This document shows positions 1-7,291 of a stretch of DNA of 13,685 bases, piece after piece. Position 1 is the stretch's first letter; each line of letters starts with the position of its first letter. The notes beneath the pieces were generated by a model that searched no databases, had not been told where the DNA came from, and was given only the letters and a program-made list of their open reading frames with translations. The position numbers and the translations under genes are program-made. Origin of the DNA: DASVEE01 sp036399695. Its GTDB lineage: Bacteria; Acidobacteriota; Thermoanaerobaculia; Gp7-AA8. The stretch lies in contig DASWMP010000072.1 in NCBI GenBank assembly GCA_036399695.1, positions 1 to 13,685 of the forward strand, given 5' to 3'.

Positions 1-3
1 CGC

Positions 4-99
4 CCGGCAGCGCTGGTTGTTTCAGGCTCAGCGCACGGAGTCGCGAGCGACACGTTAATCAGTAGGTGGCCTCGAGGCTTGGCCAACCAGCGCTGCCGG
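4..99. repeat. Inverted repeat, 16-bp perfect arms
   Basis: The 16 bases at 4-19 (CCGGCAGCGCTGGTTG) are the exact reverse complement of 84-99, with 64 bp between them. Weaker complementarity continues inward (around 20-29 against 74-83). It starts 12 bp past the stop codon of the minus-strand ketosynthase operon. It could be a transcription-ending structure, a REP-like unit or the end of a mobile element. No T-run follows, so an ordinary intrinsic terminator is not supported. No gene could be assigned to bases 1-110. Confidence 0.6.
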
Positions 100-110
100 C
101 CGTGCCGGCC

Positions 111-1385
111 CTAGGCCGTCTCTCTGTCGCCGCGCCCCAGCATGATGCTCGTGCATTGGCCGCCGAAGGCGAAGGAGTTGGAAAGGGCTACTTCGATCTT
201 CATGGGGCGTGACTCGTGGGCGACGAAATCGAGGTCGTACTCGGGATCGGGGTCGTGCAGGTTGATCGTGGGATGCGCGAGCTGGTCCTGGAGAGAGCAG
301 ATCGTGGCGATCGCTTCGACGGCGCCCGCGGCGACCGTGAGGTGGCCGATCATCGACTTCGTCGACGTGACGGCCAGCCGTTGGGCGCGATCGCCGAAGA
401 GGCGTTTCACGGCGCCGGCTTCGATCCGGTCGTTGAGGGCGGTCGACGTGCCGTGCGCGTTGAGGTAATCGACGTCGCTCGCGCTCAGGCCAGCCTGGGC
501 GAGAGCGCGCTGCATCGAGAGCGTGGCGCCGACGCCGTCCGGATGGGGATCGGTCACGCGATACGAGTCGCATGACGAGCCGAAGCCCAGCACCTCGGCG
601 TGGATCGTGGCGCCGCGGGCGAGCGCGTGCTCGCGTTCTTCGAGCACCAGCATGCCGGCGCCTTCACCGAGAACGAAGCCGTCGCGGGTGGCGCTGAAGG
701 GACGGCTGGCCTGTTGCGGGGCGTCGTTGCGGCGGGAGAGTGCGCGGAGCAGACAGAAGGACGCGAGGCCCATCGGATAGATCTCGGAATCGGCACCGCC
801 GGCGAGGACGACGTCTGCATCGCCGCGGCGGATCCAGCGGGCGGCATCGCCGAGGGCTTGCGTCCCGGCGGCGCAGGCGGTCATCACCGACATCACCGGA
901 CCGGTCAAACCGAAGTGCTGCGCGACGAGCGCCGGCACGGAGCCTGGCGACCAGCGCGCCAGCGGACGCGGTTTGACGGTGGCAAGGAACTGCTGGCGGA
1001 AGGCGCTCCAGTCGAAGCCGTCCGCACCGTGCCCCGCGGCCATGGCCGAGAACACTTCCTCGTGATCGTAGCTGCCGAAGCCGGCCGCGATCAGGACGCC
1101 TGCGTCTGTCGAGCCGTCGAGACGCGCATCGGCAATCGCCTGCGCAGAGGCGGCGAGCGCGAAGCGGGCAATCCGATCGAGCTGCGCCCAGATCTCCGCG
1201 ACACCGGCAGGCGCGTCGAAGTCGTCGATCTCGGCGGCAATGCGTGTCGGGAACGCGTTCGTGGGAAAGCGGCGGATCGGCGCGATGGCCGAGCGTCCTT
1301 CGGCGAGCGCCGCGCGGAACGTAGCCACATCGCTGCCGTTCGGCGCGACCACGCCCATCCCCGTGACCACCACGCGCCGCTTCAT
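111..1385 (-). CDS. Beta-ketoacyl-ACP synthase, FabF/KAS II type
   Basis: A 424-aa condensing enzyme that would join an acyl chain to malonyl-ACP with loss of CO2 in the cytoplasm. The full thiolase-fold triad is visible: Cys171 in MTACAAG, His311 in NAHGTSTALND and His348 in SMIGHLTVAAG. The N-terminus (RRVVVTGMGVVAPNG) and the length match complete FabF-family proteins. One departure is near the C-terminus: the usual glycine-rich loop (GFGGxN) reads FAFGGQC, so the conserved Asn is replaced by Cys411. The start ATG overlaps the stop of the upstream ACP gene by 4 bp (ATGA), which indicates translational coupling. It is the last visible gene of the CLF-like/ACP/KS operon. That context favours a dedicated specialised acyl or polyene-like pathway over housekeeping fatty acid synthesis. 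The family call is firm; the substrate is unknown. Confidence 0.93.
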   Translation of the reverse strand: MKRRVVVTGMGVVAPNGSDVATFRAALAEGRSAIAPIRRFPTNAFPTRIAAEIDDFDAPAGVAEIWAQLDRIARFALAASAQAIADARLDGSTDAGVLIAAGFGSYDHEEVFSAMAAGHGADGFDWSAFRQQFLATVKPRPLARWSPGSVPALVAQHFGLTGPVMSVMTACAAGTQALGDAARWIRRGDADVVLAGGADSEIYPMGLASFCLLRALSRRNDAPQQASRPFSATRDGFVLGEGAGMLVLEEREHALARGATIHAEVLGFGSSCDSYRVTDPHPDGVGATLSMQRALAQAGLSASDVDYLNAHGTSTALNDRIEAGAVKRLFGDRAQRLAVTSTKSMIGHLTVAAGAVEAIATICSLQDQLAHPTINLHDPDPEYDLDFVAHESRPMKIEVALSNSFAFGGQCTSIMLGRGDRETA

Positions 1386-1783
1386 CGTTTCGAAGCAGCC
1401 TCGGTGACGAGATGTTTATGCACGTATTCGGCGATGCTGTTCACCGTGATGAGCCGCGGCAGGTCGCGTTTGGCCGCCGTCTTCGGGAACTTGTCCCACG
1501 CGAACTCCGGCATCGTCGCGCGCAGGTGCTCGATGCCGCGGGCGATCGAGGCAGGGTCGTTCGCATCCATCTTCTGCGAGCCGGCCCAGAGCTCCTCGCT
1601 CGAGATCACGGTGTTGAAGGTGCTCTCGAGCCGGAAGACGATGTCGATGAAGTCGATCGACTCGGCGCCGAGATCGTCCATGAGCGAGGAGTAGGGATGC
1701 ACGTCATCGGGCGCGGCGTTGAGCGCGTCGGCGACGATCGCGGCGACATGCTCCCGAATGGCGTCGAGGTCAGACTGGGTCAT
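1382..1783 (-). CDS. Acyl carrier protein with ~40-residue insertion
   Basis: A 133-aa phosphopantetheine-binding carrier protein. The attachment motif is DLGAESID with Ser42 as the predicted modified serine, followed by a normal helix II (FIDIVFRLESTF). Ordinary ACPs are about 80 aa, and the last helix comes roughly 28 residues after the serine. Here the matching C-terminal helix (ITVNSIAEYVHKHL) only begins near residue 112, so about 40 extra residues (roughly 68-110, containing GIEHLRATMPEFAWDKFP) are inserted. I chose ATG at 1783 because GGAGG lies 8 nt upstream; the open frame extends further but its extra N-terminus is Arg/Pro/Ser-rich shadow sequence. The gene overlaps the upstream CLF-like gene by 14 bp and the downstream ketosynthase by 4 bp. 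It probably carries the growing chain for those two proteins. Confidence 0.88.
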   Translation of the reverse strand: MTQSDLDAIREHVAAIVADALNAAPDDVHPYSSLMDDLGAESIDFIDIVFRLESTFNTVISSEELWAGSQKMDANDPASIARGIEHLRATMPEFAWDKFPKTAAKRDLPRLITVNSIAEYVHKHLVTEAASKR

Positions 1784-2915
1784 TTGAAGGGCCTCCGGTG
1801 GTGACGGCGAGCGATGCGGCCTGCTGCATCGAGCCGAGGGAATTGACGAGGATGGAACGGCGGCGTGTGGGGGCGTCGGCGGGGAACGCGATGGACGGTG
1901 CAAGCGCGAGCGCGAGCGGTGCCGCCGCGGCCATGGCGAAGCCGGCGACGGAGCTGCACTCGAAGCGCGGCGGTGGTGTGGTGAAGACACTGCTGATGGC
2001 GCGCTCTTCTTCTTCAGCGTGCGCGCCGGCGAAGAGCGCGGCGTCGCAGAGCAGATCCATGGACGACGGTTCGCGATCGCCGAGGGCTTTCACCATCGTC
2101 CGCGCGAGCGCACCCGTTCCGGTGGAGGTGGCGTAGCCGGTGATCTCGGCCAGGATGCGCGCGCCGCGAGCTCGCGCGTGCGCCAGCTCCTCCACGACGA
2201 ACAGCGCCGCCCCTTCGGCCGGCACGAACGTGCCGCCATCAAAATACCCCTCGGCGTCGAGCGTGGCGTAAAGGAGCGGCAGGACGCCGCAGTCGGCACC
2301 ACCGGCGATCACGACGTCCGCTTCGCCGTCTTCGATCCAGCGCGCCGCTTCGCCGATCGCCTGCAGGCCGGCGATCCAGTCGGTCGTCAGCGTCGAGTTC
2401 GGCCCGTGCGCGCCGAGCTGAATGCCGATGTGCGCGCTGGCCATGTTCGGCAGATTGACGAGTAGCCAGAGCGGTGGCAGCTTCCGGAGGACGCGTGCGC
2501 CGAAGTAGTCGATGTCCATCACGTCGCCGTCGCTGAGCGGCCCGACGGCGCGGCCGACGTCGACCGCCTGCATGTCGTGCGAGCTGGAGCCGACCACGAT
2601 CCCCACGCTTGCAGCGTCATCGTCGGCAAAGCCTGCATCGGCGAACGCGATGCAGGCCGCGGCGACGCCCAGCCGCGTACGCTGATCGGCGAGCTTGAGC
2701 GCCTTCGGGATGCGGAACCAGGGCCGCGCATCGAAGTCGTGGCACTCCCCGGCCCGCGATTCAGCAAAAGATGACGCATCGAACGCGCGCACCGGCGCGA
2801 ACGCGCTCCGCCGCGCACGAACGCCTTCGATCGACTGCTGCAGTTCGCCAAAGGGGGTGACGACTCCGCTTCCGGTGATCACGGCGCGGCGGGTGGTGTT
2901 CGGGGCAGAAAGCAT
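1770..2915 (-). CDS. Ketosynthase-like chain-length-factor-type protein, catalytic residues lost
   Basis: A 381-aa thiolase-fold protein homologous to the FabF-type enzyme in the same operon: RRAVITGSGVVTPFG at the N-terminus and GEAARWIEDGEADVVIAGGAD after the nucleophile region. The active-site residues are gone. Where the partner has MTACAAG this protein has LTTDWIAG, with Trp180 aligning to the Cys. The NAHGTSTALND block is replaced by CDAALFAGAHAEEEE, and SMIGH is replaced by SVAGF (Phe326 at the second His). Condensation by itself is therefore not expected. Such proteins pair with an active KS in type II polyketide (chain length factor) and aryl-polyene-like systems. ATG at 2915 is chosen because the family N-terminus begins there. 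It is the first gene of an overlapping operon and is divergent from the acyltransferase across 64 bp. Calling it CLF-like is inference from homology and context. Confidence 0.85.
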   Translation of the reverse strand: MLSAPNTTRRAVITGSGVVTPFGELQQSIEGVRARRSAFAPVRAFDASSFAESRAGECHDFDARPWFRIPKALKLADQRTRLGVAAACIAFADAGFADDDAASVGIVVGSSSHDMQAVDVGRAVGPLSDGDVMDIDYFGARVLRKLPPLWLLVNLPNMASAHIGIQLGAHGPNSTLTTDWIAGLQAIGEAARWIEDGEADVVIAGGADCGVLPLLYATLDAEGYFDGGTFVPAEGAALFVVEELAHARARGARILAEITGYATSTGTGALARTMVKALGDREPSSMDLLCDAALFAGAHAEEEERAISSVFTTPPPRFECSSVAGFAMAAAAPLALALAPSIAFPADAPTRRRSILVNSLGSMQQAASLAVTTGGPSNDPV

Positions 2916-2979
2916 TCGTGGGATGTGCCCGCGTCCGCGGCGAGCGCGCGCAGGATACGAGGTATTCTCCGCGCCGACA
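2916..2979. promoter_or_regulatory. Divergent intergenic region between operon and acyltransferase
   Basis: These 64 bp separate the start codons of the minus-strand CLF-like/ACP/KS operon and the plus-strand acyltransferase, so both promoters should lie here or inside the opposite gene. A TATTCT at 2963-2968 could serve as a plus-strand -10, but I see no convincing -35 for either direction. Shared regulation of the two units is inferred from the layout only. Confidence 0.35.
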
Positions 2980-3726
2980 ATGGCTATGAGGCACCTCGCC
3001 GGCAACGCTGTCTCCGCGCTTTTCCGATTCGTTCCCCGCTCCCGCCGCTTCGGCACCGCGCTCGCCGTCGCCACAGCCGCCGCTCCGCTCCTGCGGCGCC
3101 ACCCGATCATCCGCGGCCGCCTGGAAATGCGCGTCGAGACGGCGCGCGAGATCGTCGCCTACCATCTCCTCGACGTCCTCACCCGCCGCGGAGTGACGTT
3201 CGATCCCCGCCTGCGCATCGTCGGCCTCGAACACTACGAAGCGGCGCTCGCCCGCGGCGGCGGCGCACTGTGCATCGGCCCGCACACCATGCTCTCCACC
3301 CTCGCCCTGCGCGCCCTGTGGGATCTCGGCCAGGAAACCGTCGTCATCGCTCCGCAGGACGTCCCTATCCCCGGCACGACGGAGAGCTTCCGCGCGATCG
3401 TGCCGTCGTTCACGTTTCTCTTAGAGGTGCGTCGCACGCTGATGGCGAACGGCCTGATCATCGCCATGGTCGACCGCGCCGAGCTCGCCCGCAAAGCTCA
3501 CCTGGAAGTGATGACTACGCAGGGAACACTCGTCATCGCCGACGCCCTGATCCACCTTGCCGTGCGCGCACAAACCTCAATGGTCTTCACCGCCGCACGC
3601 ATCGACGGCCCGGAGGTTGTGCTGACGCACGTCCCCGCGCCAGAAGGCGCTTCAGCCGATGCCATCACTGAAGCGTTCATTACGTTCTTGCAAGCGCACG
3701 TCGCGGAGGTGGCGGCGGCGCGGTGA
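2980..3726 (+). CDS. LpxL/HtrB-like acyltransferase
   Basis: A 248-aa protein resembling the lysophospholipid/lipid A acyltransferase superfamily. It has a hydrophobic N-terminal half, then ARGGGALCIGPHTML (His102 in the position of the family's catalytic histidine), then LIIAMVDRAELARK. The downstream stretch GTLVIADALIHLAVRAQTSMVF corresponds to the usual block where the family keeps 'LA...GAP'. The classical H-x4-D/E motif is not intact: His102 is followed by TMLST, with no acid at the fifth position. The enzyme may be divergent or use another residue. The start is taken at ATG 2980 (MAMRHL); ATG 2986 is an alternative, and neither has a strong Shine-Dalgarno. Its divergent pairing with a KS/CLF/ACP operon suggests it transfers the chain made there to a lipid or other acceptor at the membrane; this is inference. 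Confidence 0.7.
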   Translation: MAMRHLAGNAVSALFRFVPRSRRFGTALAVATAAAPLLRRHPIIRGRLEMRVETAREIVAYHLLDVLTRRGVTFDPRLRIVGLEHYEAALARGGGALCIGPHTMLSTLALRALWDLGQETVVIAPQDVPIPGTTESFRAIVPSFTFLLEVRRTLMANGLIIAMVDRAELARKAHLEVMTTQGTLVIADALIHLAVRAQTSMVFTAARIDGPEVVLTHVPAPEGASADAITEAFITFLQAHVAEVAAAR

Positions 3727-3777
3727 ACGTCAGGCGACGCCGGGGTGACAACGATAAGTAACGTAACCACGCATCAG

Positions 3778-3806
3778 TTGACCTGCTTCCATACTGACGG
3801 CATGAT
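3778..3806 (+). promoter_or_regulatory. Sigma70-like promoter for the Cys-rich protein gene
   Basis: TTGACC at 3778-3783 and CATGAT at 3801-3806 are separated by exactly 17 bp, in a locally AT-richer patch. Transcription would start near 3813, just before the Shine-Dalgarno at 3829-3836. The -10 is only a 4/6 match. The placement also argues against the earlier in-frame ATGs at 3802-3819 as real starts. Confidence 0.4.
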
Positions 3807-3840
3807 GGTGTCCTCAATGACGAAGCTCAAAGGAGGATCC

Positions 3841-4104
3841 ATGCGGAGAATGGCTCGTTTTCTTTTATGCCTCATCGTGACAGTGATGGTCTTCGGCGCG
3901 GTTCCGGCGTTTGCCACCGACGGCGGCTCCTGCTACACCTGCAAAGTGGGGGAAGGCCTCGCGGCCTGTGACACACCCGAAAGCGGAATGGACGGCTACA
4001 TGCGCTGTCGCGTCCAGTGCGTCGTCATCGACACCCAGATGGGCGTCTGCTTCTGCGACTGGCAAGACAGTAACTGGTGCATCTACATTACCGTACAAGG
4101 CTAA
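3841..4104 (+). CDS. Small secreted eight-cysteine protein
   Basis: An 87-aa protein with a clear Sec signal peptide: RRMAR positive start, hydrophobic core FLLCLIVTVMVFGAV, likely cleavage after AFA at residue 25. The mature part of about 62 residues carries eight cysteines (31, 34, 43, 56, 60, 70, 72, 80), starting with a CYTC pair. That fits four disulfides or a metal site outside the cytoplasm. ATG 3841 follows a strong AAAGGAGG (3829-3836) at a slightly short 4-nt spacing. I do not recognise the family. The 713-aa exported protein starts 9 bp downstream, so the two are probably co-transcribed and may act together at the cell surface or in the periplasm. Confidence 0.8.
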   Translation: MRRMARFLLCLIVTVMVFGAVPAFATDGGSCYTCKVGEGLAACDTPESGMDGYMRCRVQCVVIDTQMGVCFCDWQDSNWCIYITVQG

Positions 4105-4113
4105 GGATCGGGT

Positions 4114-6255
4114 GTGCGTCAACTCTCGACAGGCATTCTGTCAGTGCTGCTCGTGCTGCCTATCTCGGCGGCCGCGGAGATGCAGATCACCGCGGCTTGC
4201 CGGAATGACAAAAGCTGTCCCGCGAACGGAACCGCCGTCCTTCGTGATGGCTCCGAAGAACTGACCATCCCCATTACCGACGGCATCGCCCGCTTCAACG
4301 GCGACACCGCCCGTCCATGGGACATGGAGCTGCGCGCCCCCGGCTTCTGGTCGCCGCGCCAGCGTCTTGCGTCTTCGCTCGATGTCTGGCGTACGACTCA
4401 GGTGCGGGGCAAGTTCGTGGTCGAAAAAGAAGCCACCGACAAAGACGGCGGCGCGATGCCCGAGAAATTCACGGTTGGCCTGGAATCACCTTTCGCCGCA
4501 CGAGCACCCAAGATCGCGCGCGACACGAAGATCGAATGCCCGCTCGCCGCCGATGGCTCCTGGGACTGCCCCGTTCCGGCAGCCCTCCTCGACCTCACCA
4601 TCCGTGCGAAAGGCTTCATCCCTCACTACCTCTGGGACACGAAGCTCTCGACCGCCACTCCCACAAAGGTCGGCACTTTGACATTGCGTCGCGGCGGGTC
4701 CTTCGTGGCCTGGCTCGACCGCGATACCGTAGCCGCTCTACAGAAGCCTGCCACCGCACGCCTCGTCCGTATGGCTGCCGCGAGCGGGCCGGAGGCGACA
4801 CGCCGTCTCCTCGCTCCTGTCGCCGAAGCAACCTTCAATAAGCGCGGCGCCGTACAGCTCGCGCCCGTACCGCCCGGCACGTATGCACTCGAGATCAGTG
4901 CGCCCGGCTTCGCCACCTCACGCACGGAGCGCATCGAGATCCTGGCACGCAGTGAATCGTCGTTCCGCCAGCCAATCCATCTCGACGCGCCACTCGACCT
5001 GCGCTTCACAGTCACGCCGCCGCGCGATGCCGACGGCCGGCCTTGGGAGCTCAGCGTCGGCCGCCGCAACGCCATGAACGCCTGGTCTCAAAGCATCGAC
5101 TCGCCTGAAATCGAGCCAGGCGTTTTCGCCGTGCAGGAACAGGCGCCTGGTGAATACAGCGTCCTCGTACTTGACAAGAACGACAACGAGGTGGATTACC
5201 GCACCGTCACAATCCAAGGCGCCGCCGACGCCGACCAGCGCATCGAGCTGTCGCTCGTCGGCATCAGCGGCGTTGTCACTCTCGGTGACGAACCCGTGCC
5301 CGCGAAGCTGCTATTTGGCGGCATGAGCGGAGCGCAAAAGATCAGGAGCGCCGCCGACGCCGAGGGCAGGTTCAACGTCACCCTCCCCCGCACCGGGCGG
5401 TGGCTCGTCGAAGCAACGGGCGAAGACGTCATGTCCATCCTCAACGTGGATGTCGTTTCGGGCAAACAGCTCACCATCGCATTGCCCGATACCGAGATCT
5501 CTGGCTGGGTCGCCGGTCCGACCGGCGATCCTGTCCCGGCAGCCGAGGTGCGTCTGATCACTAGCGAAGGCACGATCAGCCGGCGCGCCAAGGTAGATGG
5601 CTCGTTCCGCTTTCGCGGCGGCTTCGCCGGCAGCCTCACTGCCCGCGACCTGAACACTGGCGAGCACACGCCGGTGCCAGTGAGCATTACTCTTGACGCC
5701 CTCGGCCACGCTGAGAACATCGAGTTGCAACTCCAGTCACGCCGCACTCTTTCCGGGGTCGTCACGTCTGGCGGCGAAAAGCTGGCCGGCGCCTTCATCA
5801 TGGCCATGGCCACGGACGGCACCGCGTCAATGTACGAGAGCACCAGCAGCGACGTCGACGGCACTTTCCGCGTCACCTTTCCGGTGAAGACTGCACGCCT
5901 CTCGATCACCGTCGCCGCGGCAGGCCGTACCTTCCAGGCCTTCGCCATTCCGGTGCAGGACACCCCCATCCACCTCGATCTCGCTCCTGAAGGCGGAACG
6001 CTCCGTCTGCAACTCGGCGGTGGCGGCGGCGGACGCCTCATCGTCCAGTATCAAGGCGCCGAGGTCCCCCTGCAGGCCGTCGCCATGTGGCTCCGCGCCA
6101 ACCAGCGTCCGCTCGGCGCCGAAATGATCGTCCCCTACGCCGCCCCCGGCCAATGGCGTCTCTGCAGCGGCGCTGTCACACCGTCCACCTGCCGCGAAGG
6201 GTTGCTCTCCCGCGGAGGCACACTCGACCTGGACATCGGCACACCCGCGCCGTGA
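4114..6255 (+). CDS. Exported multi-domain carboxypeptidase-regulatory-like protein
   Basis: A 713-aa protein with a signal peptide (LSTGILSVLLVLPISAAA, cleavage near residue 21). The rest is a string of beta-sandwich segments of the carboxypeptidase regulatory-like/transthyretin-like type. The clearest are around 383-450 (ISGVVTLGDEPVPAKL...DAEGRFNVTLP...WLVEA), 462-525 (ISGWVAGPTGDPVPAAEV...VDGSFRF) and 546-615 (LSGVVTSGGEKLAGAF...DVDGTFRVTFP). Earlier segments (near 98-190 and 245-275, with PPGTYALEISAPGF) are similar but weaker. I see no catalytic motif, sortase signal or transmembrane anchor, so it is probably a periplasmic or surface scaffold or adhesin. The start is GTG 4114, with AAGGA overlapping the stop of the preceding Cys-rich gene. 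Operon membership with that gene is likely. Confidence 0.82.
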   Translation: MRQLSTGILSVLLVLPISAAAEMQITAACRNDKSCPANGTAVLRDGSEELTIPITDGIARFNGDTARPWDMELRAPGFWSPRQRLASSLDVWRTTQVRGKFVVEKEATDKDGGAMPEKFTVGLESPFAARAPKIARDTKIECPLAADGSWDCPVPAALLDLTIRAKGFIPHYLWDTKLSTATPTKVGTLTLRRGGSFVAWLDRDTVAALQKPATARLVRMAAASGPEATRRLLAPVAEATFNKRGAVQLAPVPPGTYALEISAPGFATSRTERIEILARSESSFRQPIHLDAPLDLRFTVTPPRDADGRPWELSVGRRNAMNAWSQSIDSPEIEPGVFAVQEQAPGEYSVLVLDKNDNEVDYRTVTIQGAADADQRIELSLVGISGVVTLGDEPVPAKLLFGGMSGAQKIRSAADAEGRFNVTLPRTGRWLVEATGEDVMSILNVDVVSGKQLTIALPDTEISGWVAGPTGDPVPAAEVRLITSEGTISRRAKVDGSFRFRGGFAGSLTARDLNTGEHTPVPVSITLDALGHAENIELQLQSRRTLSGVVTSGGEKLAGAFIMAMATDGTASMYESTSSDVDGTFRVTFPVKTARLSITVAAAGRTFQAFAIPVQDTPIHLDLAPEGGTLRLQLGGGGGGRLIVQYQGAEVPLQAVAMWLRANQRPLGAEMIVPYAAPGQWRLCSGAVTPSTCREGLLSRGGTLDLDIGTPAP

Positions 6256-6267
6256 GCTCCCAGCAAC

Positions 6268-7182
6268 CTACTCCCGGCAGTTCGCGTTGAGCCATTTGAT
6301 CACCGACCGCGTAACCGCGATGCGGTTGTGCGAGAACCCGTGATCGTCTTCGATCTTCTGAAACTTCCAGGCCGGACCGCGGAGCACCGCTTCGAGCGGA
6401 GCGTGGGCCATGTCGGCTGACGCAGCCTGATCCTTCGTGCTCACGATCACGTAGCCCCGCTTCGATCGAATCTTCGGAGCGAGACTGGCGAACGTCCAGG
6501 AAGCGGCGTTGCGCCTCGCCTCTTCGACCAGCGTCTCGATGGTGGTGCCGCGCAGCGGACCCGCCTCCGGGTCCACATAGGACTGCATCGACTTCGCGAC
6601 TTCAGCAGGCGTAAATCGCCCGCTCTCGAGGAGAGTCCCGAACGTCCCGACGTCCCACGGCGCGAGAGCCACCGCGCAGGGCGCGCTCGCATCGTCCCCA
6701 AGGCCCGCCAGCGCCAGCCACCCTCCCATGCTGTGACCGAGGAGGCTGATGCGCCTGACATCAATCCCGTACTCCTCGGCGATCGCAGGCGTGCGCAGGA
6801 ATGCGAGTACGGCCGCTACATCTTCTCTCGCGCCACCGAAAGAGAAGGCACCTCCACTACCCCACGATCCGCGATAGTTGAAGTAGACAGCGTGGTACCC
6901 CGCCCGCCGCAGCGCCTGCGCGATGTCCAGATTGCGCTCATTCCCCGGAAAGCCGTGCAGCAGCACGACAGTCGGATGTACACCCGGACCCTGCGCGCCA
7001 TAAAACAGGGCATTGACGCGAGTCGAGCCGATCGGAATCTTCACTTCCGCGGTTCCACCGGGCGAGCTGGCATTGACGCGAGGCTGATCCTGCACGGCGG
7101 GATCGCGCGGGACCTGAGCCCAAGCCGACATCGCCATGAAGCCCAGCAGGAAGACAACAGGTGCCGAACGCGGGATTCGCAT
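6268..7182 (-). CDS. Exported alpha/beta hydrolase
   Basis: A 304-aa serine hydrolase with a signal peptide (residues 1-22, ending AWA). The core fold shows the oxyanion region VVLLHGFPGNERN (76-84), FNYRGSWGSGG (101-111) and the nucleophile elbow GHSMGG with Ser151. Asp251 (STKDQAA) and His281 (DDHGFSH; His285 is an alternative) are the likely remaining triad members. The substrate cannot be told; dipeptidyl-peptidase-like or esterase activity on small extracellular esters or peptides is possible. The start at 7182 has AAGGTG upstream at normal spacing. The gene runs convergently to the 713-aa protein gene with only 12 bp between stops and no obvious bidirectional terminator. The Coq4-like gene lies 156 bp upstream on the same strand. 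Confidence 0.88.
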   Translation of the reverse strand: MRIPRSAPVVFLLGFMAMSAWAQVPRDPAVQDQPRVNASSPGGTAEVKIPIGSTRVNALFYGAQGPGVHPTVVLLHGFPGNERNLDIAQALRRAGYHAVYFNYRGSWGSGGAFSFGGAREDVAAVLAFLRTPAIAEEYGIDVRRISLLGHSMGGWLALAGLGDDASAPCAVALAPWDVGTFGTLLESGRFTPAEVAKSMQSYVDPEAGPLRGTTIETLVEEARRNAASWTFASLAPKIRSKRGYVIVSTKDQAASADMAHAPLEAVLRGPAWKFQKIEDDHGFSHNRIAVTRSVIKWLNANCRE

Positions 7183-7238
7183 CGACGCACCTTAGCATCT
7201 GCCGAGCTCCGGGGTAACGATGCCGCGATGCTGCGCTA

Positions 7239-7288
7239 CCAGTGTCGTGTCACGCTTGAAAAGGTCGGTGATTTGCGAGCACCGCGGG
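7239..7288. mobile_element. Diverged copy of a MITE end
   Basis: Read on the plus strand, these 50 bases match the reverse complement of the right end of the 8258-8426 element at 40 of 50 positions without gaps, including an unbroken GGTGATTTGCGAGC. This places a decayed or partial copy of the same repeat family about 1 kb away. I could not find a convincing opposite end; a weak candidate (GCGCGACTAC) lies near 7333-7342. Confidence 0.6.
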
Positions 7289-7291
7289 ACG

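Noticed and set aside
600..1694. 364-aa open frame on the plus strand
   Set aside because: It lies antisense to the clear ketosynthase and ACP genes, and its His/Arg/Gly-rich sequence has no family features; a high-GC shadow.
1784..1990. N-terminal extension of the ACP frame
   Set aside because: The extra 69 residues are Ser/Pro/Arg-rich and lie inside the upstream CLF-like gene; the Shine-Dalgarno favours ATG 1783.
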